Made by a program: the position numbers and the translations under genes
In this document: positions 40,901 through 51,800 of the stretch, one piece after another
How the letters are laid out: the number at the start of each line of letters is the position of its first letter
How positions within the stretch are numbered: position 1 is the stretch's first letter
Notes under the pieces: generated by a model
Databases searched by the model: none
What the model was told of the DNA's origin: nothing
What the model saw: only the letters and a program-made list of their open reading frames with translations
NCBI GenBank assembly: GCA_036417435.1
Contig: CM070903.1
Span: 58,132,001-58,196,000, forward strand
Reading direction: 5' to 3'
DNA length: 64,000 nucleotides
DNA from: Inia geoffrensis
Lineage: Eukaryota; Chordata; Mammalia; Artiodactyla; Iniidae

Positions 40901-41805
40901 GCTTGTATTGCTATAAACTTCCCTCTTAGAACTGCTTTTGCAGCATCCCATAGGTTTTGGGTCGTTGTGTCTCCATTGTCATTTGTTTCTAGGTATTTTT
41001 TAATTTCCTCTCTGATTTCTTCAGTGATCACTTCATTATTGAGTAATGTATTGTTTAGCCTCCATGTGTTTGTATTTTTTACAGATCTTTTCCTGTAATT
41101 GATATCTAGTCTCATGGCGTTGTGGTCGGACAAGATACTTGATACAATTTCAATTTTCTTAAATTTACCAAGGCTTGATTTGTGACCCAAGATATGATCT
41201 ATCCTGGAGAATGTTCCATGAGCACTTGAGAAAAATGTGTATTCTGTTTTTGGATGGAGTGTCCTATAGATATCAATTAAGTCCATCTTGTTTAATGTAT
41301 CATTTAAGGCTTGTGTTTCCTTATTTATTTTCATTTTGGATGATCTGTCCATTGGTGAAAGTGGGGTGTTGAAGTCCCCTACTATGAATGTATTACTGTC
41401 GATTTCCCCTTTTATGGCTGTTAGTTTTTGCCTTATGTATTGAGGTGCTCCTGTGTTAGGTGCATAAATATTTACAATTGTTATATCTTCTTCTTGGATC
41501 GATCCCTTAATCATTATGTAGTGTCCTTCTTTGTCTCTTGTAATGGTCTTTATTTTAAAGTCTATTTTGTCTGATATGAGAATTGCTACTCCAGCTTTCT
41601 TTTGATTTCCATTTGCATGGAATATCTTTTTCCATCCCCTTACTTTCAGTCTGTATGTGTCTCTAGGTCTGAAGTGGGTCTCTTGTAGACAGCATATATA
41701 TGGGTCTTGTTTTTGTATCCATTCAGCCAATCTGTGTCTTTTGGTGGGAGCATTTAGTCCATTTACATTTAAGGTAATTATCGATATGTATGTTCCTATT
41801 CCCAT
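37995..41805 (-). pseudogene. L1 ORF2 (endonuclease/reverse transcriptase), two lesions
   Basis: ORF2p nicks target DNA and reverse-transcribes L1 RNA (and SINE RNA). The endonuclease is intact by motif: N13 in 'TLNVNGLN', E42 in 'LQETHF', D144/N146 in 'VGDFNT', D203 in 'SRIDHIL', D227/H228 in 'SDHNA'. A small deletion near 40247, just after 'ITLIPKPG', shifts the frame. RT then continues in the new frame with '[15 protein letters not shown]' and the active-site '[10 protein letters not shown]' (around 39725). An in-frame TAA at 39638-39636, apparently one base change in a lysine codon, ends it. The same frame then runs open from 39452 or earlier to the normal C-terminus at 37995. Start chosen at the ATG opening 'MGIGTYISI'. 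Confidence 0.92.
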
Positions 41806-41863
41806 TTTCTAAATTGTTTTGGGTTCGTTGTTATAGGTCCTTTCCTTCTCTTGTGTTTCTTGT

Positions 41864-42765
41864 CTAGAGAAGTTCCTTTAGCAGTTGTTGTAAAGCTGGT
41901 TTGGTGGTGCTGAACTCTCTCAGCTTTTGCTTGTCTGTGAAGGTTTTAATTTCTCCATCAAATCTGAATGAGATCTTTGCTGGGTAGAGTAATCGTGGTT
42001 GCAGGCTTTTCTCCTTCATCACTTTCAGTATGTCCTGCCACTCCCTTCTGGCTTGCAGAGTTTCTGCTGAGAGATCAGCTGTTAGCCTTATGGGGATTCC
42101 CTTGTGTGTTATTTGTTTTTTTTCCCTTGCTGCTTTTAATATGCTTTCTTTGTATTTAATTTTTGAGAGTTTGATTAATATGTGTCTTGGCGTATTTCTC
42201 CTTGGGTTTATCCTGTATGGGACTCTCTCTGCTTCCTGGACTTGGTTAACTATTTCCTTTCCCATATTAGGGAAGTTTTCAACTATAATCTCTTCAAATA
42301 TTTTCTCAGTCCCTTTCTTTTTCTCTTCATCCTCTGGAACCCCTATAATTCGAATGTTGGTGCGTTTAATATTGTCCCAGAGGTCTCTGAGACTGTCCTC
42401 AGTTCTTTTCATTCTTTTTTCTTTATTCTGCTCTGCAGTCGTTATTTCCACTAGTTTATCTTCCAGGTCACTTATCCGTTCTTCTGCCTCAGTTATTCTG
42501 CTATTGATCCCATCTAGTGTATTTTTCATTTCAGTTATTGTGTTGTTCATCTCTGTTTGTTCTTTAGTTCTTCTAGATCTTTGTTAAACATTTCTTGCAT
42601 CTTCTCCATCCTTGCCTCCATTCTATTTCCGAGATTCTGGATCATCTTTACTATCATTATTCTGAATTCTTTTTCAGGTAGACTGCCTATTACCTCTTCA
42701 TTTGTTAGGTCTGGTGCATTTTTATCTTGCTCCTTCATCTGCTGTGTGTTTTTCTGTCTTCTCAT
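41864..42765 (-). pseudogene. L1 ORF1 (RNA-binding chaperone), one frameshift
   Basis: About 300 codons. The N-terminal 72 residues (42765-42547) lead into the coiled coil with heptads ('KMQEMFNKDLEELKNKQ'). A small deletion at about 42550, 4 bp by comparison with the plus-strand L1 at 15440, shifts the frame. The rest (42550-41864) is fully open. It has the end of the coiled coil ('INSRITEAEERISDLEDKL'), an RRM-like region, 'TPRHILIKLSKIKYKESIL' and the C-terminal domain with 'LLYPAKISFRFDGE'. ORF1p would trimerise through the coiled coil and coat L1 RNA in the cytoplasm. The stop lies 58 bases before the ORF2 start. Confidence 0.9.
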
Positions 42766-44566
42766 TTTGCTTATCTTACTGTGTTTGGGGTCCCCTTTTT
42801 TTTTTTTTTTTTTTTGCAGGCTACACGTTCGTAGTTCCCGTTGTTTTTGATGTCTGTCTCCAGTGGCTAAGGTTGGTCTAGTGGGTTGTGTATACTTCCT
42901 GGTGGAGGGGACTAGTGCTTGTGTTCTGGTGGATGAGGCTGGATCTTGTCTCTCTGGTGGGCAGGTCCACGTCTGGTGGTGTGTTTTGGGGTGTCTCTGG
43001 ACTTATTATGATTTTAGGCAGCCTCTCTGTTAATGGGTGGGGTTGTGTTTCTGTTTTGCTAGTTGTTTGGCATAGGTTTTCCAGCAGTGTAGCTTGCTGG
43101 CCGTTGAGTGAAGATGGGTGCTGGTGTTAAGGTGGAGATCCCTGGGAGATTTTCGCCGTTTGATATTATGTGGTGCTGGGAAATCTCTTGTGGACCAGTG
43201 TTCTGAAGTTGGCTCTCTCCCCTCAGAGGTAGAGTCCTGATTCCTCAATTTGGGATGAGTCACTGTCTATTCATGTATTCCACAGAAGCAGGGTACATCA
43301 AGCTGATTGTGGAGCTTTAATCCGCGGCTTCTGAGGCTGCTGGGAGAGATTTCCCTTTCACTTCTTTGTTCTCACAGTTCCCAGGGGCTCAGCTTTGGAT
43401 TTGGCCCTGCCTCTGCGTGTAGGTCGCTGGAGGGCGTCTGTTTTTCACTCAGACAGGACAGGGTTAAAGGAGCCTCTGACTCGGGGGTTTTGGCGCCCTC
43501 AGGCTGAGTGGAGAGAGGGGCACGGCGTGCAGGTCGGGCCTGCGGTGGCAGAGGCCGGCGTGATGCTGCACCAGCCTGAGGCCCGCCGTGTGTTCTCCCT
43601 GGACAGATGTCACTGGATCCCGGGAACCTGGCAGTGGCGGGCTGCACAGGCTCCCCGGAAGAGGGGTGTGGATAATGACCTGTGCTCGTACACAGGCCCC
43701 TTGGTGGCGGCAGCAGCAGCCTTAGCGTTTCCCGCCCATCTCTGGGGTCCGTGCTTTTAGCCGCGGCTCGCGCCCGTTTCTGGGTTCCGCGCTTTTGGCC
43801 GCGGCTCGCGCCGGTCTCTGGGGTCTGCGCTTTCAGCCGCGGCTCGCGCCGGTCTCTGGGGATTGCGCTTTCAGCCGCGGCTCGCGCTGGTCTCTGGAGT
43901 TCGTTAAAGCAGCGCTCTTAAACCCCTCTCCTTGCGCACCAGGAAACAAAGCGGGAAGGAAAAGACTCTTGCCTCTTTGGCAGGTGCAGACTTTTCCCCG
44001 GAGTCCCTCCCGGCTAGCCGTGGTGCACTACCCCCTTCAGGCTATGTTCAAGCCGCCAACCCCAGTCCTTTCCCTGCGCTCCGTCTGAAACCGAAACCCG
44101 AGCCTTAGCTCGCAGCCCCGCCCGCCCCGGCGGGTGAGCCGACAAGCCTCTCGGGCTGGTGAGTGCCGGTCGGCACCGATCCTCTATGCGGGAATCTCTC
44201 CGCTTTCCCCTCCGCACCCCTGTTGCTGTGCTCTCCTCTGCGGCTCCGAAGCTCCCTCCTCCGCCTCCCGCAGTCTCTGCCCGTGAAGGGGCTTCCTAGT
44301 GTGTGGAGACTTTTCCTCCTTCACAGCTCCCTCCCACTGGTGCAGGTGCCGTCCCTATTCTTTTGTCCCTGTTTTTTCTTTTTTTCTTTTGCCCTACCCA
44401 GGTACGTGGGGGAGTTTCTTGCCTTTTAGGAGGTCTGAGGTCTTTTGCCAGCCTTCAGTAGGTGTTCTGTAAGAGTTGTTCCACGTGTAGATGTATTTCT
44501 GGTGTATCTGTGGGGAGGAAGGTGATCTCCGCGTCTTACTCTTCCGCCATCTTTCTTCTCTCCAGC
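42766..44566 (-). promoter_or_regulatory. L1 5'UTR, long CpG-rich form
   Basis: A 1.8-kb leader that in L1 biology holds an internal pol II promoter. Its middle (about 43480-44330) is far richer in G+C and CpG than the rest of the window. It contains four 38-bp tandem units (43739-43890) and a T run on the plus strand (42795-42816), which is a poly(A) stretch in the sense strand. The first 155 bases and the last 475 are shared with the short L1 leader at 14218. Confidence 0.8.
43739..43890 (-). repeat. 38-bp tandem repeat (4 copies) in the L1 leader
   Basis: Units at 43739-43776, 43777-43814, 43815-43852 and 43853-43890, then a partial unit. Each has the shared core 'agccgcggctcgcgc' or a close variant, with a 'tctctgggg' start. 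Spacing is exactly 38 bp with only substitutions between copies. Confidence 0.93.
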
Positions 44567-44735
44567 GCTTAACTCCTTTAATGTATGAGCGGTTTGACTT
44601 CAGTTACTATCTTGTGTAAGCTTCAGGTTCATCACTGGAAAAGGAGAATGATAATAAGTCCTCAGAGCTCTGTTGTAAAAATCAAATAAGATAATACATG
44701 TAAAACAACTAGCATTTTATATAAATATTAGCTAA
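44567..44735 (+). repeat. MIR, right part
   Basis: 'gttactatcttgtgtaagct', 'ttcatcactggaaaaggaga' and 'atgataataagtcctcagag' continue the MIR from 37609 in the expected order. Confidence 0.65.
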
Positions 44736-46594
44736 AAATATCTTTAGGAATTACATCTATATCATTAGAATTGCTAGGTTTGCTCTTAGAGGATATTATT
44801 TACCTTGTCAAAAAATCGATAAAAAATAGTTGAGTTGTTTAATTGAGTAACTGATCTAAGACCCAATTCACTAAAAGATTTCTTATGTCTAAATAAGGGT
44901 AGATTCTAACTATGCATATCTGTTTTTAAAATTCTCCATTAGCCTAACAACTAAACGTACCATATAAGTACCAAATCTCTTCATATTAATTCCTTAAATT
45001 ACAACAGACTGTAGGCGGGGAGAAAGAAAGGGCCCTTGGGTGAAAAGCAGAAGTAAGACTACTTATTTGGACAATGTCTGTTTTATAAACTAACTTCAAA
45101 AATTATACTTGATGCTACTGACTCAAATACATAGCTAAAAGAATTCATTATATTGCATGTAGAAACATGGGGATATTTAATGGAAATATTTTTCATGACA
45201 AATCAAAGAGAAATGTTTTTATTATAGCACTGAAGGTATTTCTCTGTAAACACACTTAAATGTGACATATAAAACATTTGTACAATATCAAAGTTTAATT
45301 GGCAAAAGTGTGTTTTTTTTTTTTTGGTCTGAATTGCTCACAAATGACAAAGCTTTGGCAAAGATAGCAGATCATGGCAAGAAAATGCCAATTGAATATT
45401 TGCATTTCTCTCTCATAATCTTAAAGTTTAGAGAAATGACCTCTAAAATCTTTTTACTTCAAAATACAAATGATAAATTTGCACTTACTTATACATTTTA
45501 CTGAGAAAGTGCATTTTTTCCTAATCTCTTTTCATTTATCCATCATGTATTCTTATAAGTCAAGAGAATAGGAAAAAAGTGAATGTAGATTCATATAAGT
45601 GCTTATACCCAAGAATCATAATAAATTATTCAAGGAGTAAAATAAAACACATTTAAAGGAATAAGAAAATATAAACAGAAATTATGACCAGTGGCATTAA
45701 TACAATTGAGCCATGAGATCTCAGGGAAGTAGCTTAAACCAGCCTTAATTTTGTCAGTTAAAAATTGAGAGGATTGGACCACATAATAGCAGTTCCTTTG
45801 AGCTCATTTCTGCTTAAAATTAGTTCGGGTCAATTTTCTTGGTTGCAGCCAAGAATTCTGAGTGATTCAACCTCCCATCTACTTGCTTCCTCCTTCTGTT
45901 CAAACTCTGATTTTATTAACTTTCTTGGATATATGTCCTTTGTTACGGGCTGTTTCAAAATCATTAAGAGGTGGGATGTGACTAAAATACAGTATACCAC
46001 AATGGCTCTACCAAACCTTCCTTATTTTGCTGAAGACATTTTGTCTCCTAGAAACTTCTCTTGCTTCAAATACTTACATATGTTCAATTCAAGTTTCCAC
46101 ATGGCATTATGTCTTCTGTTCATAGTCATCATAATCTGAAGTACTCCCCCCACACAATCACTGCACATCATTACTCCTCACAGTTATTTGTTTCAGATTT
46201 ACGAAGAATAAGTTAGATTTTCACTTACAGAGCTCATACCCACATGGCACTAAAGCACCTAAGTGCATTCTGCTCTGTCTCATTTCATTCAGTTCCACAA
46301 TTCTGAATTACATTCCCTTATTGAACTCAGGTTAATACATCGTTGGAACCAATCATGCATATGCAACGTATCTCACATCATCTCCCAGACTCTGCTTTAG
46401 GAACACATTCATACACACAATACTGATGGGGGCCAGGTCTTGTGAAACATACAGTTTTAAACATAAAGTACACAGGCTTATGCAGTCCTGAAAGCCACGT
46501 AGTAAAGTTTTAAAGCATTTTAGTTTAGTTTTTTTTTTTTTTTTTTTTTTTAACTACACAAGGACATGATGAAGATTCAATTTTAAGTGAATTT
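44736..46594. other. Mostly unassigned; possible MIR at 45705-45815
   Basis: 'gagatctcagggaagtagct' and 'aaaaattgagaggattggac' suggest a sense MIR-type fragment at 45705-45815. A T run lies at 46531-46551. No gene was recognised; the 124-codon frame at 45765 overlaps the MIR-like stretch and has no known domain. Confidence 0.4.
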
Positions 46595-46746
46595 ATCTGG
46601 GCCTCATTTATTCAACAAATTTATTGAGAGACTTCTATGTACTATACATGCTTATAGCCATTACTAATATGTCATTGAATAAGATAAATTATATTTCTGC
46701 CTCATGGAGGTAATTTACATATATATGTATATATCTTTAGATATTT

Positions 46747-46770
46747 ATAGATAGATAGATAGATAGATAT
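46747..46770. repeat. (GATA)n microsatellite
   Basis: About five to six perfect GATA units within an AT-rich region. Confidence 0.9.
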
Positions 46771-47878
46771 CATAAATACAAATGAATATGTAATTATTGA
46801 TTGGGAAAGTGCTAAAGAGAGATAGAGAATAGTAGTAGAGCAAGTGTGTTTGTGGTGTGGGGAAGGTGGATGTGATGTGGGGAAGGCTCTCTTGATGAAG
46901 TAACATTTAAGCTAAGAATTCAGGGATGAAGGGAAGTACATAAAACAAGGAGGTCGTAGAAGCGTGTCCCAGGAAAATGAGGTGCATAGGCAAGAGTTCT
47001 GACATAGGAAGATCATGGAACTTTTGAGAGCTAAATGAAGTCCAAGGCCAATGACTTGCAGAGAAAGAGTAGGGGTGTGGTATGAGCAGAAAATAGTCAA
47101 GGGCTATATTACGTGATGCAAAGCCTTGTAAAGCCATGTTAAGAATATTGCTCATTATTGCAGAACAATGAAGAACTAATGAAAGAATTCATGTGAGAAA
47201 TGACCTGAAACACTTGTTTTAAAAAATGCTCTGTGGAAAGAGGTAAAAAGAGTGGACATGAGGAAACCAGTTTGAAGGCCATTTCAGTAATCCCAGCAAG
47301 AGATGATGTTGGCTTAGACTACACTGGTTGTGGAACTCTTTGAGAGATATTTAAGAGATAAAGAAGACTGGGTATAGAAGTAAGTGCTTGAAAGCAAGTG
47401 TGAGATTCAGGATTTCAACTTGAGCAATTGGATGGTGGTGATATTGCTTACTATAAGAAACTCTAGAGGAGGCGTAAGTGAGGGGTGGGAGATAATTCAC
47501 ATTAAGACATGCTAATTTTGAGGTGTATTTGAATTAAATAGCAGTGTTGAGTAGAAATTGTATGCATGGTTACGGGATAAGAGGAGAGAACTGAACTAGA
47601 GAAATAAATTTGAGAAAGTCAATGTAGCAATCCTAATTAGAGTCAGGGGCGTGGACTTTAGTAGGTAGTGTGCATGGGGTCTGAAGAGAGGAATTGAGGG
47701 GCAGTCTTTCTTTGAAGGAGCAGCATTTAAAGCCCAATAGAGAAGGAAGAATCAGTAGAAGAAACTGATACGCAAGAGAGAGAAAACCAGAGGGCAAACT
47801 ATGTGGTTATTGAATCCAAAGGGAGAGAGTTTCCCACAAAAGGGAATGACTAATAACACACAAAATTTTTGAGATTCT

Positions 47879-48123
47879 TTTTTTTTTTTAAAGAAATTTA
47901 TTTATTTATTTATTTTCGGCTACCTTGGGTCTTCGTTGCTGCACACGGGCTTTCTCTAGTTGCAGTGAGGGGGGGGGGCTACTGTTCGTTGCGGTGCGTG
48001 GACTTCTCATTGCGGTGGCTTCTCATGTTTCAGAGCATGGGTTCTAGGCACACGGGCTTCAGTAGTTGTGGCTCACGGGCTCTAGAGCACAGGCTCAGTA
48101 GTTGTGGTGCACGGGCTCAGTGG
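47879..48123 (-). mobile_element. Long CHR-type SINE, 5'-truncated (reverse)
   Basis: T run and 'tttatttatttattt' (reversed TAAA tail), then reversed 'ccacaactac' units. The tRNA-like head is absent, so it is truncated. A perfect 13-bp duplication 'tttttgagattct' lies at 47866-47878 and 48124-48136. Confidence 0.88.
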
Positions 48124-48300
48124 TTTTTGAGATTCTGAGTAAGAAAAAGTATAGACAGGGTAGGTTGGAGGTGGAGGAGGTTGGGGAAGGGCAAGTGAGT
48201 GGCTGTAACTGCCATTCAAAAGACTAGTTAGGAGGTCAAAATCAGGCCCTTTTGTGTTATCTTCAGTTAGGTCTGAAAATCAATGAATGGAAATTGAGGG

Positions 48301-48852
48301 TCTCAGACAAGAAAAAATTGGGGGGAGATGGCTAGGTAAGAGATATTATATATATGAGATAAAGGAGGAAAAAGATTAGAGAAGCATCTGAGACTTTTAT
48401 TCTGGCACCCTGGAAAATTTAAGGAGTGAAAGAAGTAAGGGTGTTTGGAAGAGAACTGCATTTGAAGGAATGTGATGAGTTCCACTTTACTGGCAACACC
48501 CATGTCACTCTCTGCAGTCATGCAAATTTTCTGTTTTCCTTTACATTCAATCCATTTTAAAAATTGGTATTGGAAAAATTAGAGTTATCACAAATTTGAT
48601 GACATGAGTGAAAGATGGAAAGTCTCGGGACAAACACTTGGCCTCAAATTTGGCATTAGGCATTGATTAATTTATTCACTACATAGATAATACAGACAGA
48701 TATAATTATGATCGCTCCACATATGTTTTCATATGAATGAAACCTTTAGTTTCTTTGATGATGTGAAATGTCTGGAGAGTTATAGCTGAATCTTATTCCG
48801 TAAGTAATTTTAAGCTACAAAATGATTTCTATATAAAGGAATTGACAAATGA
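48301..48852. other. Unassigned sequence, no gene seen
   Basis: AT-rich, no repeat recognised. Confidence 0.4.
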
Positions 48853-48860
48853 CTATAGAG

Positions 48861-49198
48861 CAGCTGCCCCCAACCTTTCTGGCACCAGGGACCAGTTTCA
48901 TGGAAGACAATTTTTCCACGGATGGGGAGGGGATGGTTTTGGGATGATTCAAGCACATTACATTTATTGTGCACTTTATTTCTATTATTATTACACTGTA
49001 GTATATAATGAAATAATTATACAACTCACCATAATGCTGAAAGGAGACAGAGCTCTGGTGGTAATGTGAGGGATGGGGAGCGGCTGTAAATACAGATGAA
49101 GCTTCGTTTACTTGCCCACTGCTCACCTCCTGCTGTGCCCAGTTCCTAACAGGACACAGATGGGTACTGGTCCATGGCTCGGGGGTTGGGGACCCCCG
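48861..49198. mobile_element. hAT-like non-autonomous DNA transposon (MITE)
   Basis: Imperfect terminal inverted repeats, 'cagctgcccccaacc' at the left and the complement of 'ggttggggacccccg' at the right, with 10 of 15 positions matching. The flanks are 8-bp words differing at one base: 'ctatagag' (48853-48860) and 'atatagag' (49199-49206). An 8-bp duplication is the hallmark of hAT transposition. The 338-bp interior has no transposase. It is ancient; the family was not named. Confidence 0.75.
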
Positions 49199-49206
49199 AT
49201 ATAGAG

Positions 49207-50439
49207 GACTCCTGAGGCTCTTGCAAAATTTTTCCTGTAAACTATGTTTTGGTTGAATTTGTTTCATCGTTTCATGCTTGTTAATAAGACATCTCTTTGG
49301 CTGAGAATGGTTTTGGCTCATCGAAGTAAAACTCACCTGCTGTGCTGTTGCAGACGTGGATCAAGCCTTGTCATCCTGTTCTCTTCAACAGAATATGACA
49401 TGCAAGTAGTGAGCTCAGCATGCAGAATGGTGAAGCCAGCAGAGGGAGACTTAAAGAAAGGGTTTATCACTGTGCTTGGATTGCACAAGGGGTTTCACTT
49501 CCTGAGGATCCACATGACGTGCCAAATTAAATATTTTCATCCCCTTGGTTATTAACCGTTTAGTGACTCTTTCTGACATCCCAAGTATCTTATGACATGG
49601 TAGATGTCAAAAGAACTATGTATTTTTATTGGTCATATTTTGGAAACACAGTATGTGTAGCACAGATTGTTTGGTCTAAAAGATGTGACCAATCGCTGTG
49701 CTAGGTTAGCCAGTCATCAAATTGGGCAAACATCAATATTTGTCACTAGCATGTTTCACAAATTGGCATTGTTATGCCACCTCTAAAACTGTTTCCTTTC
49801 ACGCAGGGTTTTGTTTCATATAAATTCAACGCTGGCCTCAAAGCCATGCTGGCAAACCCATGAGAGTCTCCTATGTTGCAGAATTGCCTCAGAGGAAATG
49901 AATCACTTTGGAGGAATGAAGAACATTTTCACTTCTTATCCAAGGAAGGAAACAAAGCTAGGAAGCTTAGGAAATAGTCAAGAGGAAAAGAGTTATACCC
50001 TTTTTAATAAAGCCAGATTCTATTACTTTTGGACAGTAAATCCATTCCTTTTAGATTCTAACAGTTTCATGGAACCAATATGAGAGTACTTCAGAGAAGC
50101 ATTTGTAATAGAAGTTATCTGACTAATCCTGATCTCAGGCTATATGGGCCCAGTTGAGGCATGTGCCAGGTAAACTTGTGTCCCAAGGCCAGAGCTACAG
50201 TGGATTTTCCTTCTGGATACAGCCACGGTTGAAATAACTAGAGGGATGAGTTGGAAACTGATTCCTTATGAGTGACAAGTATTGACCTGTATGTATGTCA
50301 AAAATACAAGAAGAGCCAAAATCACTTAACAAGCTAAAGTTTAGGAATCAATTAAAATTGGAACAGTTAATCAATTAAAATTGGGGTGCAGCCAATTAGG
50401 GTACACGTAGCTGGAGTACCTGAGGTTTATCTTTAGTCA
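49207..50439. other. Unassigned sequence, no gene seen
   Basis: Open frames of about 90-105 codons (49244-49555, 49811-50083) show no recognisable domain and no splice or promoter context, so they are not called. Confidence 0.4.
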
Positions 50440-51110
50440 TTCAATTAATTTACAATCTTTATTAAGCACCTACTATATGCCAAGCACTATTACCAGCACT
50501 TGGGATAATTCAGTGAAAAAAACAATCTCAGGTTTCTTAGAACCTAACTTCTAGGTTGAGGGCCAGGAGACGATAATGCCCTGTGGACATAATAAATAAG
50601 TAAATTATATAATTATAAGAAAGTGATTAGTGCTATGGAAAAATTTTAACTGGAACAGGGTAATGTGGATTAGACATTAGAGGAGGACAGTTTGCAATTT
50701 TAAAATGATCAGTGCAAACTTCATTGAGAAAATGACATTTAAACAAATTTTTTTTTTTTTTTTTTTTTTTTTGCGGTACGCAGGCCTCTCACTGTTCTGT
50801 CCTCTCCCGTTGTGGAGCACAGGCTCCACACGCGTAGGCTCAGCGGCCATGGCTCATGGGCCCAGCCGCTCCGCGGCACGTGGGATCTTCCCGGACCGGG
50901 GCACGAACCCGTATCCCCTGCATCAGCAGGCAGACTCTCAACCACTGTGCCACCAGGGACGCCCTAAACAAATATTTGAAGAAAATAAGGGGGTTAGCAT
51001 GTGAGTATCTGAGGAAATACTGTCCCAGGCAGAAGAGGCCTCCAGTGTATGCCCTGTGGCAGAAGCACGGCCTTAACCTTAAGAGGCTCGATGTGCTTTT
51101 GTGTTGAATT
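50440..51110 (+). repeat. Ancient interspersed repeat split by a SINE
   Basis: 'attaagcacctactatatgc', 'caagcactattaccagcact' and 'gtgattagtgctatggaaaa', then after the SINE 'ctgtcccaggcagaagaggc'. It belongs to the same family as 34640 and 46595. Confidence 0.55.
50749..50964 (-). mobile_element. Short CHR-type SINE (reverse)
   Basis: Poly(T), reversed body and head ending 'ccaccagggacgcc'. A duplication 'taaacaaat' is present at 50740-50748 and 50965-50973. Complete. Confidence 0.9.
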
Positions 51111-51377
51111 GGCCTCAGAGTTAAAGACTATGTGTGCATCATCAAGGCTTCCTGAGTCCTCTGCTTTCTCAGTGGCTGCCCCTAATGCTTACTTTAGTCA
51201 TCTGTGTTATGTCCATTATCCCCCTAGAGCTTTTGCAGTATCTGTCCCTTTGTATGGCTCAGATGCTATAATTCCCAGTAGATAACTGGGAATCTGCTTT
51301 CATCCAACTGAAGGTCCTCTAACAACTTACCAAATACCATTTCTGGAAGTAGGGTGGATCCAGATGGACCAGTATAT

Positions 51378-51800
51378 GTGGTAGACAGAATAATGGCCCC
51401 CAAACATGCCTACATCCTAATCCCCAGAACCTCTGAATATGTTACCTTACATGGAAAAAGGGACTTTGCAGATGTGATTAAGGATGTAGAGTTGGAAGAT
51501 TATCCTGGATATTCTGGGTGGGCCCAGTATAATCACAAGGGTCCTGTTAAGAGGGTTGTAGGAGGGTCAGAATCAGAAAGAGAGAAATTTGAAGTGCATG
51601 TTGCTGGCTTTGAAGACGAAAGAAGGAGCCAAGAACCGAGGGAGGCAGGCAGCTTCTAGAAGTTGACAAAGGCAAGGAAATGGATTCTCCCTTAAAGCCT
51701 CCAGAAGGAGCCTTGATTTTGGAACTTTTGACCCCTCTAGCTATAAGAGAATAAATCTGTGTTGTTTTAAGCCGCAAATTTTGGGGTAATTGTTACAATA
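51378..51800 (+). repeat. MaLR/MLT1-like LTR
   Basis: 'tacatcctaatccccagaac', 'atatgttaccttacatggaa', 'gggactttgcagatgtgatt', 'attatcctggatattctggg', 'gaataaatctgtgttgtttt'. This is the same family as at 338 but better preserved, ending in a gttgttttaagcc-type 3' end with a polyadenylation-like AATAAA. Confidence 0.65.

Larger units (their letters stand above)
37610..44566 (-). mobile_element. Complete L1 (minus strand), nearly intact ORFs
   Basis: Bounded by a perfect 13-bp duplication 'gcttaactccttt' (37597-37609 and 44567-44579). From the minus strand: 5' end with 'aagatggcggaagagtaaga' near 44555, 1.8-kb CpG-rich 5'UTR, ORF1 (42765-41864), short inter-ORF gap, ORF2 (41805-37995), 3'UTR, AATAAA at 37643-37638 and poly(A) (T run 37607-37631). 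At about 6.95 kb it is full length. Only three ORF lesions were seen by eye, so it is much younger than its neighbours, though not able to make complete proteins. It inserted within a MIR. Confidence 0.95.
46595..48300 (+). repeat. Ancient interspersed repeat (L1M 3'UTR-like)
   Basis: 'gaccagtttgaaggccattt' is seen here as 'aaccagtttgaaggccattt', then 'cagtaatcccagcaagagat', 'tgatgttggcttagactaca' and 'gcaattggatggtggtgata'. This is the same family as at 34640 and 50440 in the same orientation. A CHR SINE interrupts it at 47879-48123. Family name uncertain. Confidence 0.5.

Noticed and set aside
40667..41098. 143-codon plus-strand frame and similar frames at 42030-42587 and 22652
   Set aside because: They are antisense shadows of L1 ORF1 or ORF2.
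43395..43760. 121-codon frame in GC-rich DNA (and neighbours at 43682-44429)
   Set aside because: It lies antisense within the L1 5'UTR; GC-rich DNA has few stops, so open frames there are expected.
43739..43890. Regular 38-bp repeats resembling a CRISPR array
   Set aside because: The units are contiguous with no unique spacers, and they lie in an L1 leader in mammalian DNA.
43480..44330. CpG-rich block as a host gene CpG-island promoter
   Set aside because: It lies wholly within the bounded L1 insertion and matches L1 leader structure; no host exon is adjacent.
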